DNA from: Actinomycetota bacterium
GTDB taxonomy: Bacteria; Actinomycetota; Actinomycetes; Mycobacteriales; Mycobacteriaceae
Assembly: GCA_018268465.1 (NCBI GenBank)
Contig: JAFDWN010000033.1
Location: forward strand, 65,165-129,164
Length of the DNA: 64,000 bases
Reading direction: 5' to 3'
The translations under genes and the position numbers were made by a program. Under the pieces are notes generated by a model that was given only the letters and a program-made list of their open reading frames with translations, was not told the DNA's origin and made no database searches. This document shows, piece by piece, positions 43,931 through 53,059 of the stretch (the first letter of the stretch is position 1; the number at the start of each line of letters is the position of its first letter).

Positions 43931-44632
43931 TCACCCCTCCAGGCCGAGCAGCACCGCGGCCAGATCGCCGGGGTGGGACAGAAACGGCGAGTGATCGCCG
44001 GGCATGTCGACGATCTCGGCGCCCAACCGTTCGCGGGCAATGCGCCGTGACCAGTCCGGCCCGACCATGGCGTCGTCTCGGCACACGATGTACGTGCTGG
44101 GCGCCGGTGGGAACTCGTTGAGCGGGAACGGTATTCGGTACGGATATGTCGACTGCGGGCGCAGCCGTGCCAGCGCGGCATCGGCGACCGCCCCGTCGCA
44201 GTCTCCGTAGAACAGCGACCGCGCGAGCTCGAGATCGATCCAGGCGCGGCTGCGCTGGGAGTCGGGTGCACCGAGGCCGGAGTCGACCAGCGGGTTGAGC
44301 ATTCCCGCCTCGTTGAGCACCTGGTCGCGCAGGGTGCGTCCGATCGCGGGCACGAGCGCGCACAGGTACACCAGACGTCGTACCGGCCTGCGCGCCGCGA
44401 CGAGCGGAATCGTGTTGCCCCCCAGGGAATGACCGACCACGACCACGTCGTCGCCGTGCCCTTCGAGCGCCGCGCACACGGTGTCGGCGTAGGCATCGAA
44501 GCCGGCCGACCCGTCCTCGGCGGGCAGGTCCACCGCGACGACGGCATGTCCGCGTTCTGCGAGCAACGGCGTCAGCCGATGCCAGCACCACGCGTCATGC
44601 CAGGCGCCGTGCACCAGGGCGAAGGTCGTCAT
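43931..44632 (-). CDS. Alpha/beta hydrolase
   Basis: A 233-residue hydrolase of the esterase/MenH-like type. The oxyanion strand ALVHGAWHDAWCWHRL is at 5-20, the nucleophile elbow VVGHSLGGNTI near 65-75, the acid in CRDDAMVG, and the histidine in PGDHSPFLSHP. Its ATG overlaps the stop of the upstream AlkC-like gene by 4 nt, so translation is coupled. Its substrate and the reason for pairing with a DNA glycosylase are unknown. Confidence 0.9.
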   Translation of the reverse strand: MTTFALVHGAWHDAWCWHRLTPLLAERGHAVVAVDLPAEDGSAGFDAYADTVCAALEGHGDDVVVVGHSLGGNTIPLVAARRPVRRLVYLCALVPAIGRTLRDQVLNEAGMLNPLVDSGLGAPDSQRSRAWIDLELARSLFYGDCDGAVADAALARLRPQSTYPYRIPFPLNEFPPAPSTYIVCRDDAMVGPDWSRRIARERLGAEIVDMPGDHSPFLSHPGDLAAVLLGLEG

Positions 44633-45747
44633 CGGCTCGGCGCGGGATCGAGTTCGAACACCGCGGGTTCGGTCATCACACCGTTGACCTGCAGGGAGAT
44701 GGCGTGCGTGCCCGCGTGGTAGCGGCGGGTGGTGATCGGGCGGAACGAGTGTTCCCTGCCGACGTCGACGGCATCCCCGGCGGGAAGGGTCGCGGTGGTG
44801 AGTTTGAACGTCTTGGGACTCAGCGTTCCGTTTGCCTTCCGGTGATGCACGACGTAGTCGATGGCCAACCGTGCCGGCTCGTCACCGACGTTGCGGATGG
44901 TGGCCGAGAACCGGACCGAACCACCCATCGGTATCCGTGCCGGATCCACGGTCGGCCCGTCGACGGTGATCGAGGCGGGCGCGAAGCCGAGAATCTCCAG
45001 CGCCCCGGGATGTCCCCGCTTGACGAGCGTGCGCAGGCCGTGGCGGATGACCGCGGCGGTGTGCTCGTCGGGTGCCGCCAGCCAGCGCGCGGCGAGCTCG
45101 ACGGCCAGTTCGGCGTGGTCGCGGCCGAGGTCGTTGACATGGTTGGCGACCGAGCGGCGGACGTCCTGGCTGCTGTCGCGGTAGAGAGCGTCGAGAAGCG
45201 GTACGGTCACCCCCGGCCGCGCGATGATGCCGGGCACCCGCAGCGACCACGGCAGATACGGCCGGGTGCCCTCCGAGGCGAGCCGGCGGACCGCCACATC
45301 GGGGGCCGACGTCCACGTCGCGATCGTCGCCAGGGCACGATCAAGGTTGTGGCGCAACAGGATTCGGATGGCGAACTCCGACGTCAGTCCGCCGGTGAGA
45401 TCGGCCAGCAGCGCCATCGCGTCGTCGAACACGCCGTCGGTGCCCTCGTCGACCGCCTTCGTCGCGACCGCGCAGGTTACTGGCCACAACAGCCAGCCGG
45501 TGAAGTCGGGGTCGCTGCGGTGCGCGGTGCGTACGATATCGGCGAATCGCCGGTAATCGCCCGCGATGTCGTCGAGAAGGGCGTCTCTGAGCAGGTCGGC
45601 GCGTTCACGCAACGCCAAGTCGCCCAATGTCTGAGCCGCGGCGTCGAGGGCGGGCACCGCCGTAACTGCGGCGGCCCCGATCGCCTCCGCGAGGCGCCGC
45701 GCGGTGGCCGGGCCGATGAGTTCGTCAGCGAACGGCACGGCCGTCAC
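44629..45747 (-). CDS. DNA alkylation repair protein, AlkC/AlkD-like HEAT-repeat glycosylase
   Basis: A 372-residue protein. The first ~265 residues are helical HEAT-like repeats (DALYRDSSQDVRRSVANHVNDLGRDH; IRHGLRTLVKRGHPGALEIL), as in the non-base-flipping alkylpurine glycosylases AlkC/AlkD. Residues ~270-372 are beta-rich (MGGSVRFSATIRNVGDEPARLAIDYVVHH) and look like the Ig-like domain found in one AlkC subgroup. It removes positively charged alkyl adducts if active. It starts with GTG 45747. Translationally coupled to the alpha/beta hydrolase gene. Confidence 0.85.
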   Translation of the reverse strand: MTAVPFADELIGPATARRLAEAIGAAAVTAVPALDAAAQTLGDLALRERADLLRDALLDDIAGDYRRFADIVRTAHRSDPDFTGWLLWPVTCAVATKAVDEGTDGVFDDAMALLADLTGGLTSEFAIRILLRHNLDRALATIATWTSAPDVAVRRLASEGTRPYLPWSLRVPGIIARPGVTVPLLDALYRDSSQDVRRSVANHVNDLGRDHAELAVELAARWLAAPDEHTAAVIRHGLRTLVKRGHPGALEILGFAPASITVDGPTVDPARIPMGGSVRFSATIRNVGDEPARLAIDYVVHHRKANGTLSPKTFKLTTATLPAGDAVDVGREHSFRPITTRRYHAGTHAISLQVNGVMTEPAVFELDPAPSR

Positions 45748-45795
45748 CGTCCGTCGCGGTCATGGTGTCGCCGAACATCATTCATCCCTTCCCGG

Positions 45796-46479
45796 TCAGG
45801 GCAGTTGCGCCCCGATGAGCGGTGCGATCTGGTCGGCCAGGTAGGCGTGGCCGGAATCCGTGGGGTGTATCCCGTCCTGGCCGATCAGGTCCGGCCGGCC
45901 GACGAACCAGCCCGCGGCGATCGGATCGACGAAGGTCGCGTCGGCAAGGCCGGCCTGATATTCGAGGGCGTCGCGGATCCGCAGGACCGCCCCGGGTGGG
46001 TCGGCCGTCGGCCACGGCGGTCCGATGACCAGGAAGCGTGCATTCGGCGCCATCCGGCGCGCCAGCTGAAATGTGCTGTACACCATGACCGGGTACAACA
46101 GCGGGTCGGCGTGTTCGTCGTTGCGGGAGCCGAAGAACACCACCACCGTGTCGTCGGGCCTCAACGCGCCCCGCGCCAGATCCTGGAAGATGCGGCCCTG
46201 CTCGCCGCGGGCGGCGTACCCGGCGCCGCGTTCGGCGGCGACATCGGTGGTCGTCGGAACACCCTCGCGGGCGAGGATCTGCCAGGCGATGGCCGTCCAC
46301 CCGTTGGCTCCGGTACCGCCCTCGTCGCCGCCGGTGGTGTAGGAGTCGCCGATCACGGCGACGCGGTTGAGCCCGAAACTCAACGGTGCCGTCGGCTCCG
46401 GCGCGCCGGGGTGGCGGTAGGCGCCGGTGACCCCGCCGAGGACAGCGAGTGCGAGCAGCACGGCCACGAGCCCGCGCAC
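45796..46479 (-). CDS. SGNH/GDSL-family hydrolase, membrane-anchored or secreted
   Basis: A 227-residue esterase-like protein. An N-terminal hydrophobic segment (GLVAVLLALAVLGGVTGAY) serves as signal or anchor. Block I is VIGDSYTTGG with nucleophile Ser46, block III VVVFFGSRNDEH, and block V DGIHPTDSGHAYLADQ with the Asp-His pair. GTG 46479 is the start. Possible activity on cell-wall or lipid esters outside the membrane. Its distance from the AlkC operon argues for an independent unit. Confidence 0.87.
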   Translation of the reverse strand: MRGLVAVLLALAVLGGVTGAYRHPGAPEPTAPLSFGLNRVAVIGDSYTTGGDEGGTGANGWTAIAWQILAREGVPTTTDVAAERGAGYAARGEQGRIFQDLARGALRPDDTVVVFFGSRNDEHADPLLYPVMVYSTFQLARRMAPNARFLVIGPPWPTADPPGAVLRIRDALEYQAGLADATFVDPIAAGWFVGRPDLIGQDGIHPTDSGHAYLADQIAPLIGAQLP

Positions 46480-46589
46480 CGCGACCCCCTCTCCGACCGG
46501 CCGGCAGCCCGATCCGGCGGCGCGTCATCGCGCACCGCGACGTCAGCCTAGATCCCGTCGGGCGGGAATCGTGCCGCCGACGCGCCCGG

Positions 46590-47255
46590 TCAGGCGTCGG
46601 TGGCGTCGACGCGCCGGTGCGCCAGCCGCATCGTCTTCTCCGGCAGCGCCTCGGCGACGACGAGTTGCGGCAGCAACTCGGGCTCCAACGTCAGCGCCCG
46701 GAAGACCATTCCGACCGTCACATCGTGGGCTGGCCGGTCGGTCACGGTGATCGAGTCGCCGGCACGCACCGAGCCGGGGACTCGCACCCGCAGATAGGCA
46801 CCGGGGACGGCGGCGGCGGTGAACGTCTTGACCCAGCCGCGGATCTCCAGCCAGGCGGCGAAGGTCCGGCACGGGATACGGGGCGCGCAGACCTCGAGAA
46901 CCAGCCCGTCGGAGCCGACCTGCCAGCGTTCGCCGATCCGCGCACCGGTCACGTCGACCTCGGCGGTGGTGAGGTTCTCGCCGAAAACGCCGTTGCCGAG
47001 CGAACGGTCCAGCTGGGTCTGCCACACGTCGAGATCCTCACGGGCATAGGCGTATACGGCTTGATCGTCACCGCCGTGAACCTTGTGGTTGCCGATGACG
47101 TCACCGGCCAGGCCGCTGCCCAGCCCCGCATGCATGGGGCCGGGCGCCCGCACGGCGACGGGATCGCCCGTCGGCCGTTTGTCGATGCCCGTCACCGGGC
47201 CCGTATCCGGATTGGGGCGCGGATGGGCGATGTTGACCGTCAAAACCGTGGCCAT
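46590..47255 (-). CDS. MOSC-domain protein
   Basis: A 220-residue MOSC protein, a fold that binds sulfur or molybdenum cofactor and often supplies sulfur. ATG 47255 is preceded by GGAGGA. The conserved cysteine region LEVCAPRIPCRTFAAWL, VGSDGLVLEVC and FGENLTTAEVDV are recognised. Members such as YiiM catalyse hydroxylaminopurine reduction; this may be a related enzyme. Divergent from the HAD gene (62 bp). Confidence 0.87.
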   Translation of the reverse strand: MATVLTVNIAHPRPNPDTGPVTGIDKRPTGDPVAVRAPGPMHAGLGSGLAGDVIGNHKVHGGDDQAVYAYAREDLDVWQTQLDRSLGNGVFGENLTTAEVDVTGARIGERWQVGSDGLVLEVCAPRIPCRTFAAWLEIRGWVKTFTAAAVPGAYLRVRVPGSVRAGDSITVTDRPAHDVTVGMVFRALTLEPELLPQLVVAEALPEKTMRLAHRRVDATDA

Positions 47256-47317
47256 ATCCTCCACAGTAGTGGCAGACCCGTGTCCGCCGCCGTCCCGATG
47301 CCGAGGAGGTCTTCGCC

Positions 47318-48064
47318 ATGACAGGGTTTCGGTCACCGTCGACGGCGCGCCGCATCCGCGCCGTCCTGTTCGACACGTTCGGAACCGTCGTGGACTGGCG
47401 ATCGGGGATCGCCGCCGCCGTCGCCCAGTTCGCCGCGGCCCGGCAGATCACCGTGGACTCCACGGCCTTCGCGATGGCCTGGCGCGCGCAGTATCAGCCC
47501 GCGATGCAGCGCATCCGCTCGGGTGCCAGACCCTTCGAGACCCTGGACACCCTGCATCGGGAGAATCTCGACGAGGTCCTCGTTCAGCACGGATTGTCCC
47601 CGCGGGATTTCGGCGCCGATCTCGACGATCTTGCCCGGTCCTGGCGCAGGCTCCCCCCGTGGCCGGACAGTGTCGCCGGAATCAGCGCTCTCAAAGCACA
47701 TTTCGTCGTCGGTCCGCTGTCGAACGCGAACACTTCGCTGCTGGTCGACATGGCCAGATTCGGCGGCCTGCCCTGGGACGTGGTGCTGGGCTCCGACGTG
47801 AGCCGTGCGTACAAGCCCGATCCGGCGGCCTACCTCACACCCGCGGCGCTGCTCGGGCTCGATCCCGGCGAGGTGATGCTGGTCGCGGCGCACAATTCCG
47901 ATCTCGCGGCGGCGCAGGCCGTGGGGCTTGCCACGGGTTTCGTCGCCCGGCCACTGGAGCATGGTCCCGGCCAGACCGTCGACCTCGCACCGTCGGGTCC
48001 GTGGGATGTGTCGGCGTCCTCGATCGCCGACCTGGCGGGCCCGCTCACCGGCGGCGCCGGGTAG
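47318..48064 (+). CDS. Haloacid dehalogenase type II / HAD hydrolase
   Basis: A 248-residue HAD-superfamily enzyme. Motif I VLFDTFGTVVDW has nucleophile Asp19, motif II is GPLSNANTSLL, motif III YKPDPAAYL, and motif IV AAHNSDLAAAQAVG. The combination with HNSD at motif IV and the cap (RQITVDSTAFAMAWRAQYQPAM) fits L-2-haloacid dehalogenases, although phosphatases use the same motifs. AGGAGG lies 8 nt before ATG 47318. Confidence 0.88.
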   Translation: MTGFRSPSTARRIRAVLFDTFGTVVDWRSGIAAAVAQFAAARQITVDSTAFAMAWRAQYQPAMQRIRSGARPFETLDTLHRENLDEVLVQHGLSPRDFGADLDDLARSWRRLPPWPDSVAGISALKAHFVVGPLSNANTSLLVDMARFGGLPWDVVLGSDVSRAYKPDPAAYLTPAALLGLDPGEVMLVAAHNSDLAAAQAVGLATGFVARPLEHGPGQTVDLAPSGPWDVSASSIADLAGPLTGGAG

Positions 48065-48200
48065 GCCGGCCGCGCGGAGCCCGCCGGTGCGCTCGACACG
48101 ATGGCGGATTGGAATGGGCGCGTCCTGGGTATTGTCGGAAGGTCGTGCCCCGACCAGGGTCGGCGCGAGGGGATGATCAGAGCCGAAGGACGTGTTGCCG

Positions 48201-49421
48201 ATGCGTGCGCCGCACGATCCCGAGCTCGCGGTTCCGCTCGATTCGGCCCGCATCCGTGAACCGGGTGCCGGGCCGCTGAACGTCTTGCTGGTCGAGGACG
48301 ACCGCGGGGACGCCCTGCTGGTGGAGGAGCTGATCGCCGAGGCCGCCGTCGACATCCGCCTGGTGTGGGTGCAGACCATGGCCGCCGCGGAACGCGAACT
48401 GGCCGCTCGCCGTCCCGACTGTGTGCTGCTGGATATGCACCTCCCCGACGCCACCGACGTGGACGCCGTCGCCCGCGTGGCCAAACAGGACGCGACGACG
48501 CCGATCGTGGTGCTGACCGGTCTCAGCGACGAGCACTTCGGGGTCGCCGCCCTCGCGTCGGGTGCCCAGGACTACCTGGTCAAGGGTCGTGTCGAAGCCG
48601 ACGTGCTCCGCCGCGCACTGCTGTACGCGATCGAGCGGAAACGCGCCGAACTGACCGCCGTCGACCTGCAGGCGACCAGGCTGCGGGCCGTGGAGAACGC
48701 CCGCCTGGAGCGCGGTCTGCTGCCCTCTCCCCTGCTACTGGACGACCCCGGTGTCGAAATCGTCACCCGGTATCGGCCGAGCCGGGAGAACGCCCTGCTC
48801 GGTGGCGACTTCTACGACTTCATCCAGACCCCCGACCGCACTGTGCACGTGATGATCGGTGACGTCGCCGGACACGGGGCCGACGAGGCGGCCCTCGGTG
48901 TCGCGTTGCGCATCGCCTGGCGCGCACTGACGTTTGCCGGGCTGCGCGGCCCGCAGCGGATGCGCGAGTTGGACCGGATCCTGCGGGCCGAACGTGCGGG
49001 GCCCGGCATCTTCGCGACGGTGATGTCGCTGGCGATTCCGCCCGAGGGGCCGCTGATCACCGCGGTCCGCGCCGGCCATCCGGGGATGCTGCTGCACCAC
49101 GGCGGCGCCGTGGAGTGGGTCGAGCCGCCCGGTGCCCCGGCGCTGGGCCTGCACACCGGTGAGTGGGTCGCCGACCGGGTGGCGCTACCCGTCGGCGCCG
49201 GCCTGGTGCTGCTGACCGACGGCCTCTTCGAAGGGCATTCCGGCCGGGGCAATGAACGGCTCGGCGAACAGGGCCTGCTCGAACTCGCCGGCCGCTACGC
49301 CCATCTGCCCGGTGCGGAGTTCGTGGATGCCCTCATCGACGGGGCCGAGAGACTCGCGCAGGCCCACGGCGGGCTGACCGACGACATCGCCGTGGTGCGG
49401 GTGGAGCGGATGCGGGTGTGA
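48201..49421 (+). CDS. Response regulator with SpoIIE-type PP2C phosphatase output
   Basis: About 406 residues: receiver domain (~25-140; acidic pocket VEDDRGD, phosphoacceptor Asp in CVLLDMHLPDATD, lysine in YLVKGRV), a coiled linker (~145-180), and a SpoIIE-like PP2C domain (GGDFYDF with metal aspartate, DVAGHGADEA, AGHPGMLL, LLTDGLFEG, GLTDDIAVV). ATG 48201 lies 10 nt after AAGGA; GTG 48192 would leave no spacing. Such proteins dephosphorylate anti-anti-sigma (STAS) proteins when the receiver is phosphorylated. It is the first gene of a three-gene operon with a kinase and a single receiver, linked by 4-nt overlaps. Confidence 0.93.
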   Translation: MRAPHDPELAVPLDSARIREPGAGPLNVLLVEDDRGDALLVEELIAEAAVDIRLVWVQTMAAAERELAARRPDCVLLDMHLPDATDVDAVARVAKQDATTPIVVLTGLSDEHFGVAALASGAQDYLVKGRVEADVLRRALLYAIERKRAELTAVDLQATRLRAVENARLERGLLPSPLLLDDPGVEIVTRYRPSRENALLGGDFYDFIQTPDRTVHVMIGDVAGHGADEAALGVALRIAWRALTFAGLRGPQRMRELDRILRAERAGPGIFATVMSLAIPPEGPLITAVRAGHPGMLLHHGGAVEWVEPPGAPALGLHTGEWVADRVALPVGAGLVLLTDGLFEGHSGRGNERLGEQGLLELAGRYAHLPGAEFVDALIDGAERLAQAHGGLTDDIAVVRVERMRV

Positions 49422-51034
49422 CCGGCGCCGCGCGGCGAAGCCGTGGTTCGCGACTGACGGTTCAGGGCTGGCTGACGGTCGTGCTGTCCGTGATGGGTGC
49501 GGTGGTGCTGGCCGGCGCGATCGTGGCCGGGGTGCTGCTCCATCGCACCGACAGGGTCACCCAGCAGCTCATCGAGCAGATCCAGCCGGCGCGGGTCTCC
49601 GCCTACCAGGTGCAGGCGGCGCTGCGCGACCAGGAGACGGCACTGCGCGGCTACGTGCTCGCCGCGGACCCGCAATTCCTCGCGCCCTACACCGACGGGC
49701 AGCGCGCCGAACGCCAGGCGATGGAGAACTTCCGGCAGCAGCTCGGCCACAACCCGGCCCTGACGGCCGACCTGGACCGCATCGAGGAGGCCGGCCGGGT
49801 GTGGCGGGAAACCTACGCCGAGCCCCTCATCGCAGATGTGGTGCCGGGCAGGCCAGGGGTGGCGAACAACGAGCTCGTCGAACAGGGCAAAGTCGAATTC
49901 GACCGTATCCGAGCGCTTTTCGATCGCCAGAACGCGGATCTGGTCGCCGCGCGCGCGGTGGCGGTCGACGAACTGGAACGTGTGCAGGCGTGGCGGGACG
50001 GCGTCCTGATCGTGGTGGAGGTGGCGTTCTTCGCCACGGCGATCCTGCTGGCGATCCTGGTCAGAAGTGCCGTCACCCGGCCGCTGTCCGCGCTGGCCGC
50101 GTCCTGCCGGCGCATCACCCAGGGCAACTTCGGCGCGCGGATACAGCCTCGGGGGCCAAAGGACATCCGGGCTATCGCCACCGACGTGGAGGATATGCGG
50201 CAGCGCATCGTGACCGCATTGGATGAATCCCAGATGGCCCAGCGGCGCCTGCTCGACCAGGCCGACATTCTCGACGAGCAGGCGATCGAGTTACGGCGCT
50301 CCAATGCCGAACTCGAGCAATTCGCCTATGTCGCCTCACACGACCTGCAGGAGCCGTTGCGGAAGGTGACCGCGTTCTGCCAGCTGCTGGAGAAGCGCTA
50401 CGGCGACAAACTCGACGACCGCGGCGCCGAGTACATCGGGTTCGCGGTCGACGGGGCCAAACGCATGCAGGTGCTGATCAACGACCTGCTGGCGTTCTCC
50501 CGGGTCGGCAGGCTCAACGTCACGCAGGCCGATGTCGACCTCGACGCCGCCGTCGATGGTGCGCTGGCCAACCTCGCGACCACCGTCGAGGAGTCGCATG
50601 CCGAAATCATCCGGCCGGCCGGGGGTCTGCCCCACGTCGTCGGCGATCCCACCCTGCTGGGCATGTTGTGGCAGAACCTCATCGGCAATGCGGTGAAATT
50701 CCGTCGCGACGGTGTCGCGCCGAGGATCCTCGTCGACTGCGAACCCGGTACGGGCGACCGTGACGGCCAGTGGGTGTTCACCCTGTCCGACAACGGCATC
50801 GGGATCGCCGAAGAGTTCGTCGACAAGGTCTTCGTGATCTTCCAGCGCCTGCACGGCCGCGACGCCTATGCCGGCACCGGCATCGGCCTGGCGCTGTGCA
50901 AGAAGATCGTCGAGTACCACGGCGGACTCATCTGGATCGACACGTCCTATACCGGCGGAACGCGATTCCGCTTCACTCTGCCCGCGAACGTCGACGAGAC
51001 GCCGAGGGCGGTTCTGGAAGGAGCTCAACGATGA
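49418..51034 (+). CDS. CHASE3/HAMP sensor histidine kinase
   Basis: A 538-residue membrane kinase: TM1 (~18-41), a CHASE3-like helical outer domain (~45-190; DQETALRGYVLAADPQFLAPY), TM2 (~195-215), HAMP (~216-270), coil, HisKA with His308 (YVASHDLQEPLRKVTAFCQ) and an ATPase domain (NLIGNAVKFRR, SDNGIGI, YAGTGIGLALCKKI). The histidine box resembles bacterial phytochrome-type kinases that signal to Rcp1-like receivers. Its start overlaps the phosphatase stop and its stop overlaps the receiver start, so all three are made together. Confidence 0.93.
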   Translation: MTGAARRSRGSRLTVQGWLTVVLSVMGAVVLAGAIVAGVLLHRTDRVTQQLIEQIQPARVSAYQVQAALRDQETALRGYVLAADPQFLAPYTDGQRAERQAMENFRQQLGHNPALTADLDRIEEAGRVWRETYAEPLIADVVPGRPGVANNELVEQGKVEFDRIRALFDRQNADLVAARAVAVDELERVQAWRDGVLIVVEVAFFATAILLAILVRSAVTRPLSALAASCRRITQGNFGARIQPRGPKDIRAIATDVEDMRQRIVTALDESQMAQRRLLDQADILDEQAIELRRSNAELEQFAYVASHDLQEPLRKVTAFCQLLEKRYGDKLDDRGAEYIGFAVDGAKRMQVLINDLLAFSRVGRLNVTQADVDLDAAVDGALANLATTVEESHAEIIRPAGGLPHVVGDPTLLGMLWQNLIGNAVKFRRDGVAPRILVDCEPGTGDRDGQWVFTLSDNGIGIAEEFVDKVFVIFQRLHGRDAYAGTGIGLALCKKIVEYHGGLIWIDTSYTGGTRFRFTLPANVDETPRAVLEGAQR

Positions 51035-51471
51035 CATCAGGCAGCCGCGCGATCGACGTCCTGCTGATCGAGGACGACCCCGGTGACGAATTGATCACCA
51101 GGGAGGCCTTCGAACACAACAAGATCAACAACACCCTGCATGTCGCGCGTGACGGGGAGGAGGGGCTGGACTTCCTCTACCGGCGGGGAGACTACGAGGG
51201 TGCGCCGCGGCCCGACCTCGTGCTGCTCGACCTGAACCTGCCCAAATACGATGGGCGCCAGCTGCTGGAGAAGATCAAATCCGATCCCGACCTGTGCCAC
51301 ATCCCGGTGGTCGTGCTCACCACGTCGTCGGCCGAAGAGGACATCTTGCGCAGCTATAAACTGCACGCCAATGCCTACGTGACCAAACCGGTGGACCTGG
51401 ACCAGTTCATGGGCGCGGTGCGCCAGATCGACGAGTTCTTCGTCCAGGTGGTGCGCCTGCCGCAGGGGTGA
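51031..51471 (+). CDS. Single-domain response regulator (Rcp1-like)
   Basis: A 146-residue receiver without output domain. Acidic pocket LIEDDPGDE, phosphoacceptor Asp67 (LVLLDLNLPKYDG), and Lys119 (AYVTKPVDL). The sequence TTSSAEEDILRSYKLHANAY is typical of Rcp1-type receivers that work with phytochrome-like kinases. GGAAGGAG precedes ATG 51031, which overlaps the kinase stop (ATGA). It may shuttle phosphate between the kinase and other proteins, or damp the signal to the phosphatase. Confidence 0.93.
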   Translation: MTSGSRAIDVLLIEDDPGDELITREAFEHNKINNTLHVARDGEEGLDFLYRRGDYEGAPRPDLVLLDLNLPKYDGRQLLEKIKSDPDLCHIPVVVLTTSSAEEDILRSYKLHANAYVTKPVDLDQFMGAVRQIDEFFVQVVRLPQG

Positions 51472-51481
51472 GGCCCGCCGC

Positions 51482-52237
51482 TCAGGGCAGTTCGAAGTGC
51501 TGGTAGTCGATCGGCGTTCGCCAGTGCCCGCCCCAGCGCCAGCCGCGGTCGGTGAACGCCAGGACCGCGGGGTCGCCGTCGTGCAGCAGTCCCGGATCGG
51601 CCCGGGTCCGGTCGAGATACGGTCCGGCATTGGCGGGCTGGAATCCGCCGCGGGCATCGATGTAGGGGTTGAGCAGCGGGTTGATGTCGATGGCGCGTCC
51701 TGAGGCGTGCCAGGACCAGCACCCCGTCCCGGGAATGTCGCGGCAGTTGAATGCCGACGTGTTGTTGTCGGCCATGGACAGCTCGTCGTCGGCGTCGCGG
51801 TATTGCTCCACCGTGCGCATCTTCTCGATGGGGTACCGCAGCCGGTAGAGCTCCTCGAAGACGTCGATCACCGGCCCTACCAGCTCCGCGTTGACGATCA
51901 GGCTGCCTCGTTGGGTCTGCCCGTCGAATCCGATGTAGTCGAGGTCGACCCGTCGCAGCTGGGCAGGGTCGATGGGGCACCCCGGACGCCAGCTGGCGCC
52001 GAGATCGGCGGTGCTCACCGCGGCGACCTCGGCCGCACGTGCTGCCTGCGGTGGCGCGGCGCTCGTGGTGACGGGGCTGGTGGATGTGGTGGTCGGTGCC
52101 GGCGAGGTCGTGACCGGCGTGGTGGCGGGCTCGGTGGCGACCGGCCGGGCGGCACACTGGGTCAGCGCGCCGACAGCCGTGACCAGCGTCACCGCGATCA
52201 CCGCGGTGCGCCGGCGCACCCTTGGGTCCTCTCCCAT
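51482..52237 (-). CDS. M15-family (VanY-like) D-alanyl-D-alanine carboxypeptidase
   Basis: A 251-residue exported zinc peptidase acting on peptidoglycan stem peptides. An N-terminal export segment (TAVIAVTLVTAVGALTQCAA) ends in a cysteine that might be lipidated, though LTQC is not a canonical lipobox. A Thr/Pro-rich linker (~33-62) leads to the catalytic domain with His177 and Asp184 (WHASGRAIDINPLLNPY) and His247 (YQHFELP), plus WRWGGHW. ATG 52237 (MGEDPRVRRR) is preferred. Convergent with the signalling operon. Confidence 0.88.
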   Translation of the reverse strand: MGEDPRVRRRTAVIAVTLVTAVGALTQCAARPVATEPATTPVTTSPAPTTTSTSPVTTSAAPPQAARAAEVAAVSTADLGASWRPGCPIDPAQLRRVDLDYIGFDGQTQRGSLIVNAELVGPVIDVFEELYRLRYPIEKMRTVEQYRDADDELSMADNNTSAFNCRDIPGTGCWSWHASGRAIDINPLLNPYIDARGGFQPANAGPYLDRTRADPGLLHDGDPAVLAFTDRGWRWGGHWRTPIDYQHFELP

Positions 52238-52589
52238 ACGAACTCGACGGTACGCGCACCGCGTGGCGGCGTGATGACGGTAGCCGCGTGACGCCGAATA
52301 GTGCTGCAGCACAGCTTGTTTGACGGAGCCATCGGTCGAAGCGGCGGAGCTCCCGGCGTGGCCGCGGCCGCCATGGGCGGACGGGAGCGAATTCCCTTAC
52401 CGGTCAGTAACTCTCGTAGGCGCCCAGCGCTAGGGGTGTTATCGCCGGCGCCCCCGGTGGGTGCTGAACACGGCGAATACCGGTTCTCACCAAAGTGTTA
52501 GATGGTGCACGCGGACACCTTAGATTCACCGCATAGCCTGGCGTGCAGTTCGAGGTCCATCGCACGACGCCACGGAGACGAGGCCGCAC
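52238..52589. other. 352-bp divergent region between VanY-like and STAS genes
   Basis: No gene is supported on either strand. A CTGCAGCACAGC palindromic patch near 52305 and AT-richer TTAGATGG and TTAGATTC patches near 52498 and 52520 may be promoter elements. I cannot assign a sigma factor. Confidence 0.4.
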
Positions 52590-53048
52590 ATGACCACCGC
52601 GACGATCGCCACACCCACTCCCCTGCTGCCGCGCCGGGGCGCCCCGGTGATCGAATGCGGTACCGCGCGAATCCGGGCCCAAGCGCGGCATCTGGCCACC
52701 GTGGTCAGCGTGTACGGCGAGGTCACCGAAGCGAATGTCGACGATGTGACGGCGTGCGTCAGGCGGTTCCTGCTGCCCGAAACCCCGATCGTGCTCGACA
52801 TCTGCGGCGTGCATATCCGAACGACGCGCGGCCTCGAGCTGATCGGCGTCATCGACGAGCACTGCGCCGCGATCCGGGTGCCGTGGCTGCTCGTGGCCAC
52901 CGATGCGATGGTCGAGGTGCTGGCGCTGTGCGTGGCCGAGGACCTGCCCGCCACTGCGTCCTCGGTGCCTGCCGCGCTGCATCAGTTGGCGGATTGGAAC
53001 GCGGCCTGGCGCAGTCTGCTGCTACCGCTGTTCAAGAAGCCGGCCTGA
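52590..53048 (+). CDS. STAS-domain protein (anti-anti-sigma-like)
   Basis: A 152-residue protein with a STAS fold (~25-125): HLATVVSVYGEVTEANVDDVTACV then PIVLDICGVHIRTTRGLELIGVIDEHCA. In classical anti-anti-sigma factors a serine or threonine lies in the DLS/T loop; here Thr residues lie in IRTTRGLEL. It could be a substrate of the SpoIIE-type phosphatase 3 kb upstream, but the genes are not in one operon. The C-terminal tail is helical (QLADWNAAWRSLLLPLFKK). Confidence 0.8.
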   Translation: MTTATIATPTPLLPRRGAPVIECGTARIRAQARHLATVVSVYGEVTEANVDDVTACVRRFLLPETPIVLDICGVHIRTTRGLELIGVIDEHCAAIRVPWLLVATDAMVEVLALCVAEDLPATASSVPAALHQLADWNAAWRSLLLPLFKKPA

Positions 53049-53059
53049 TCCGCCGGCGG

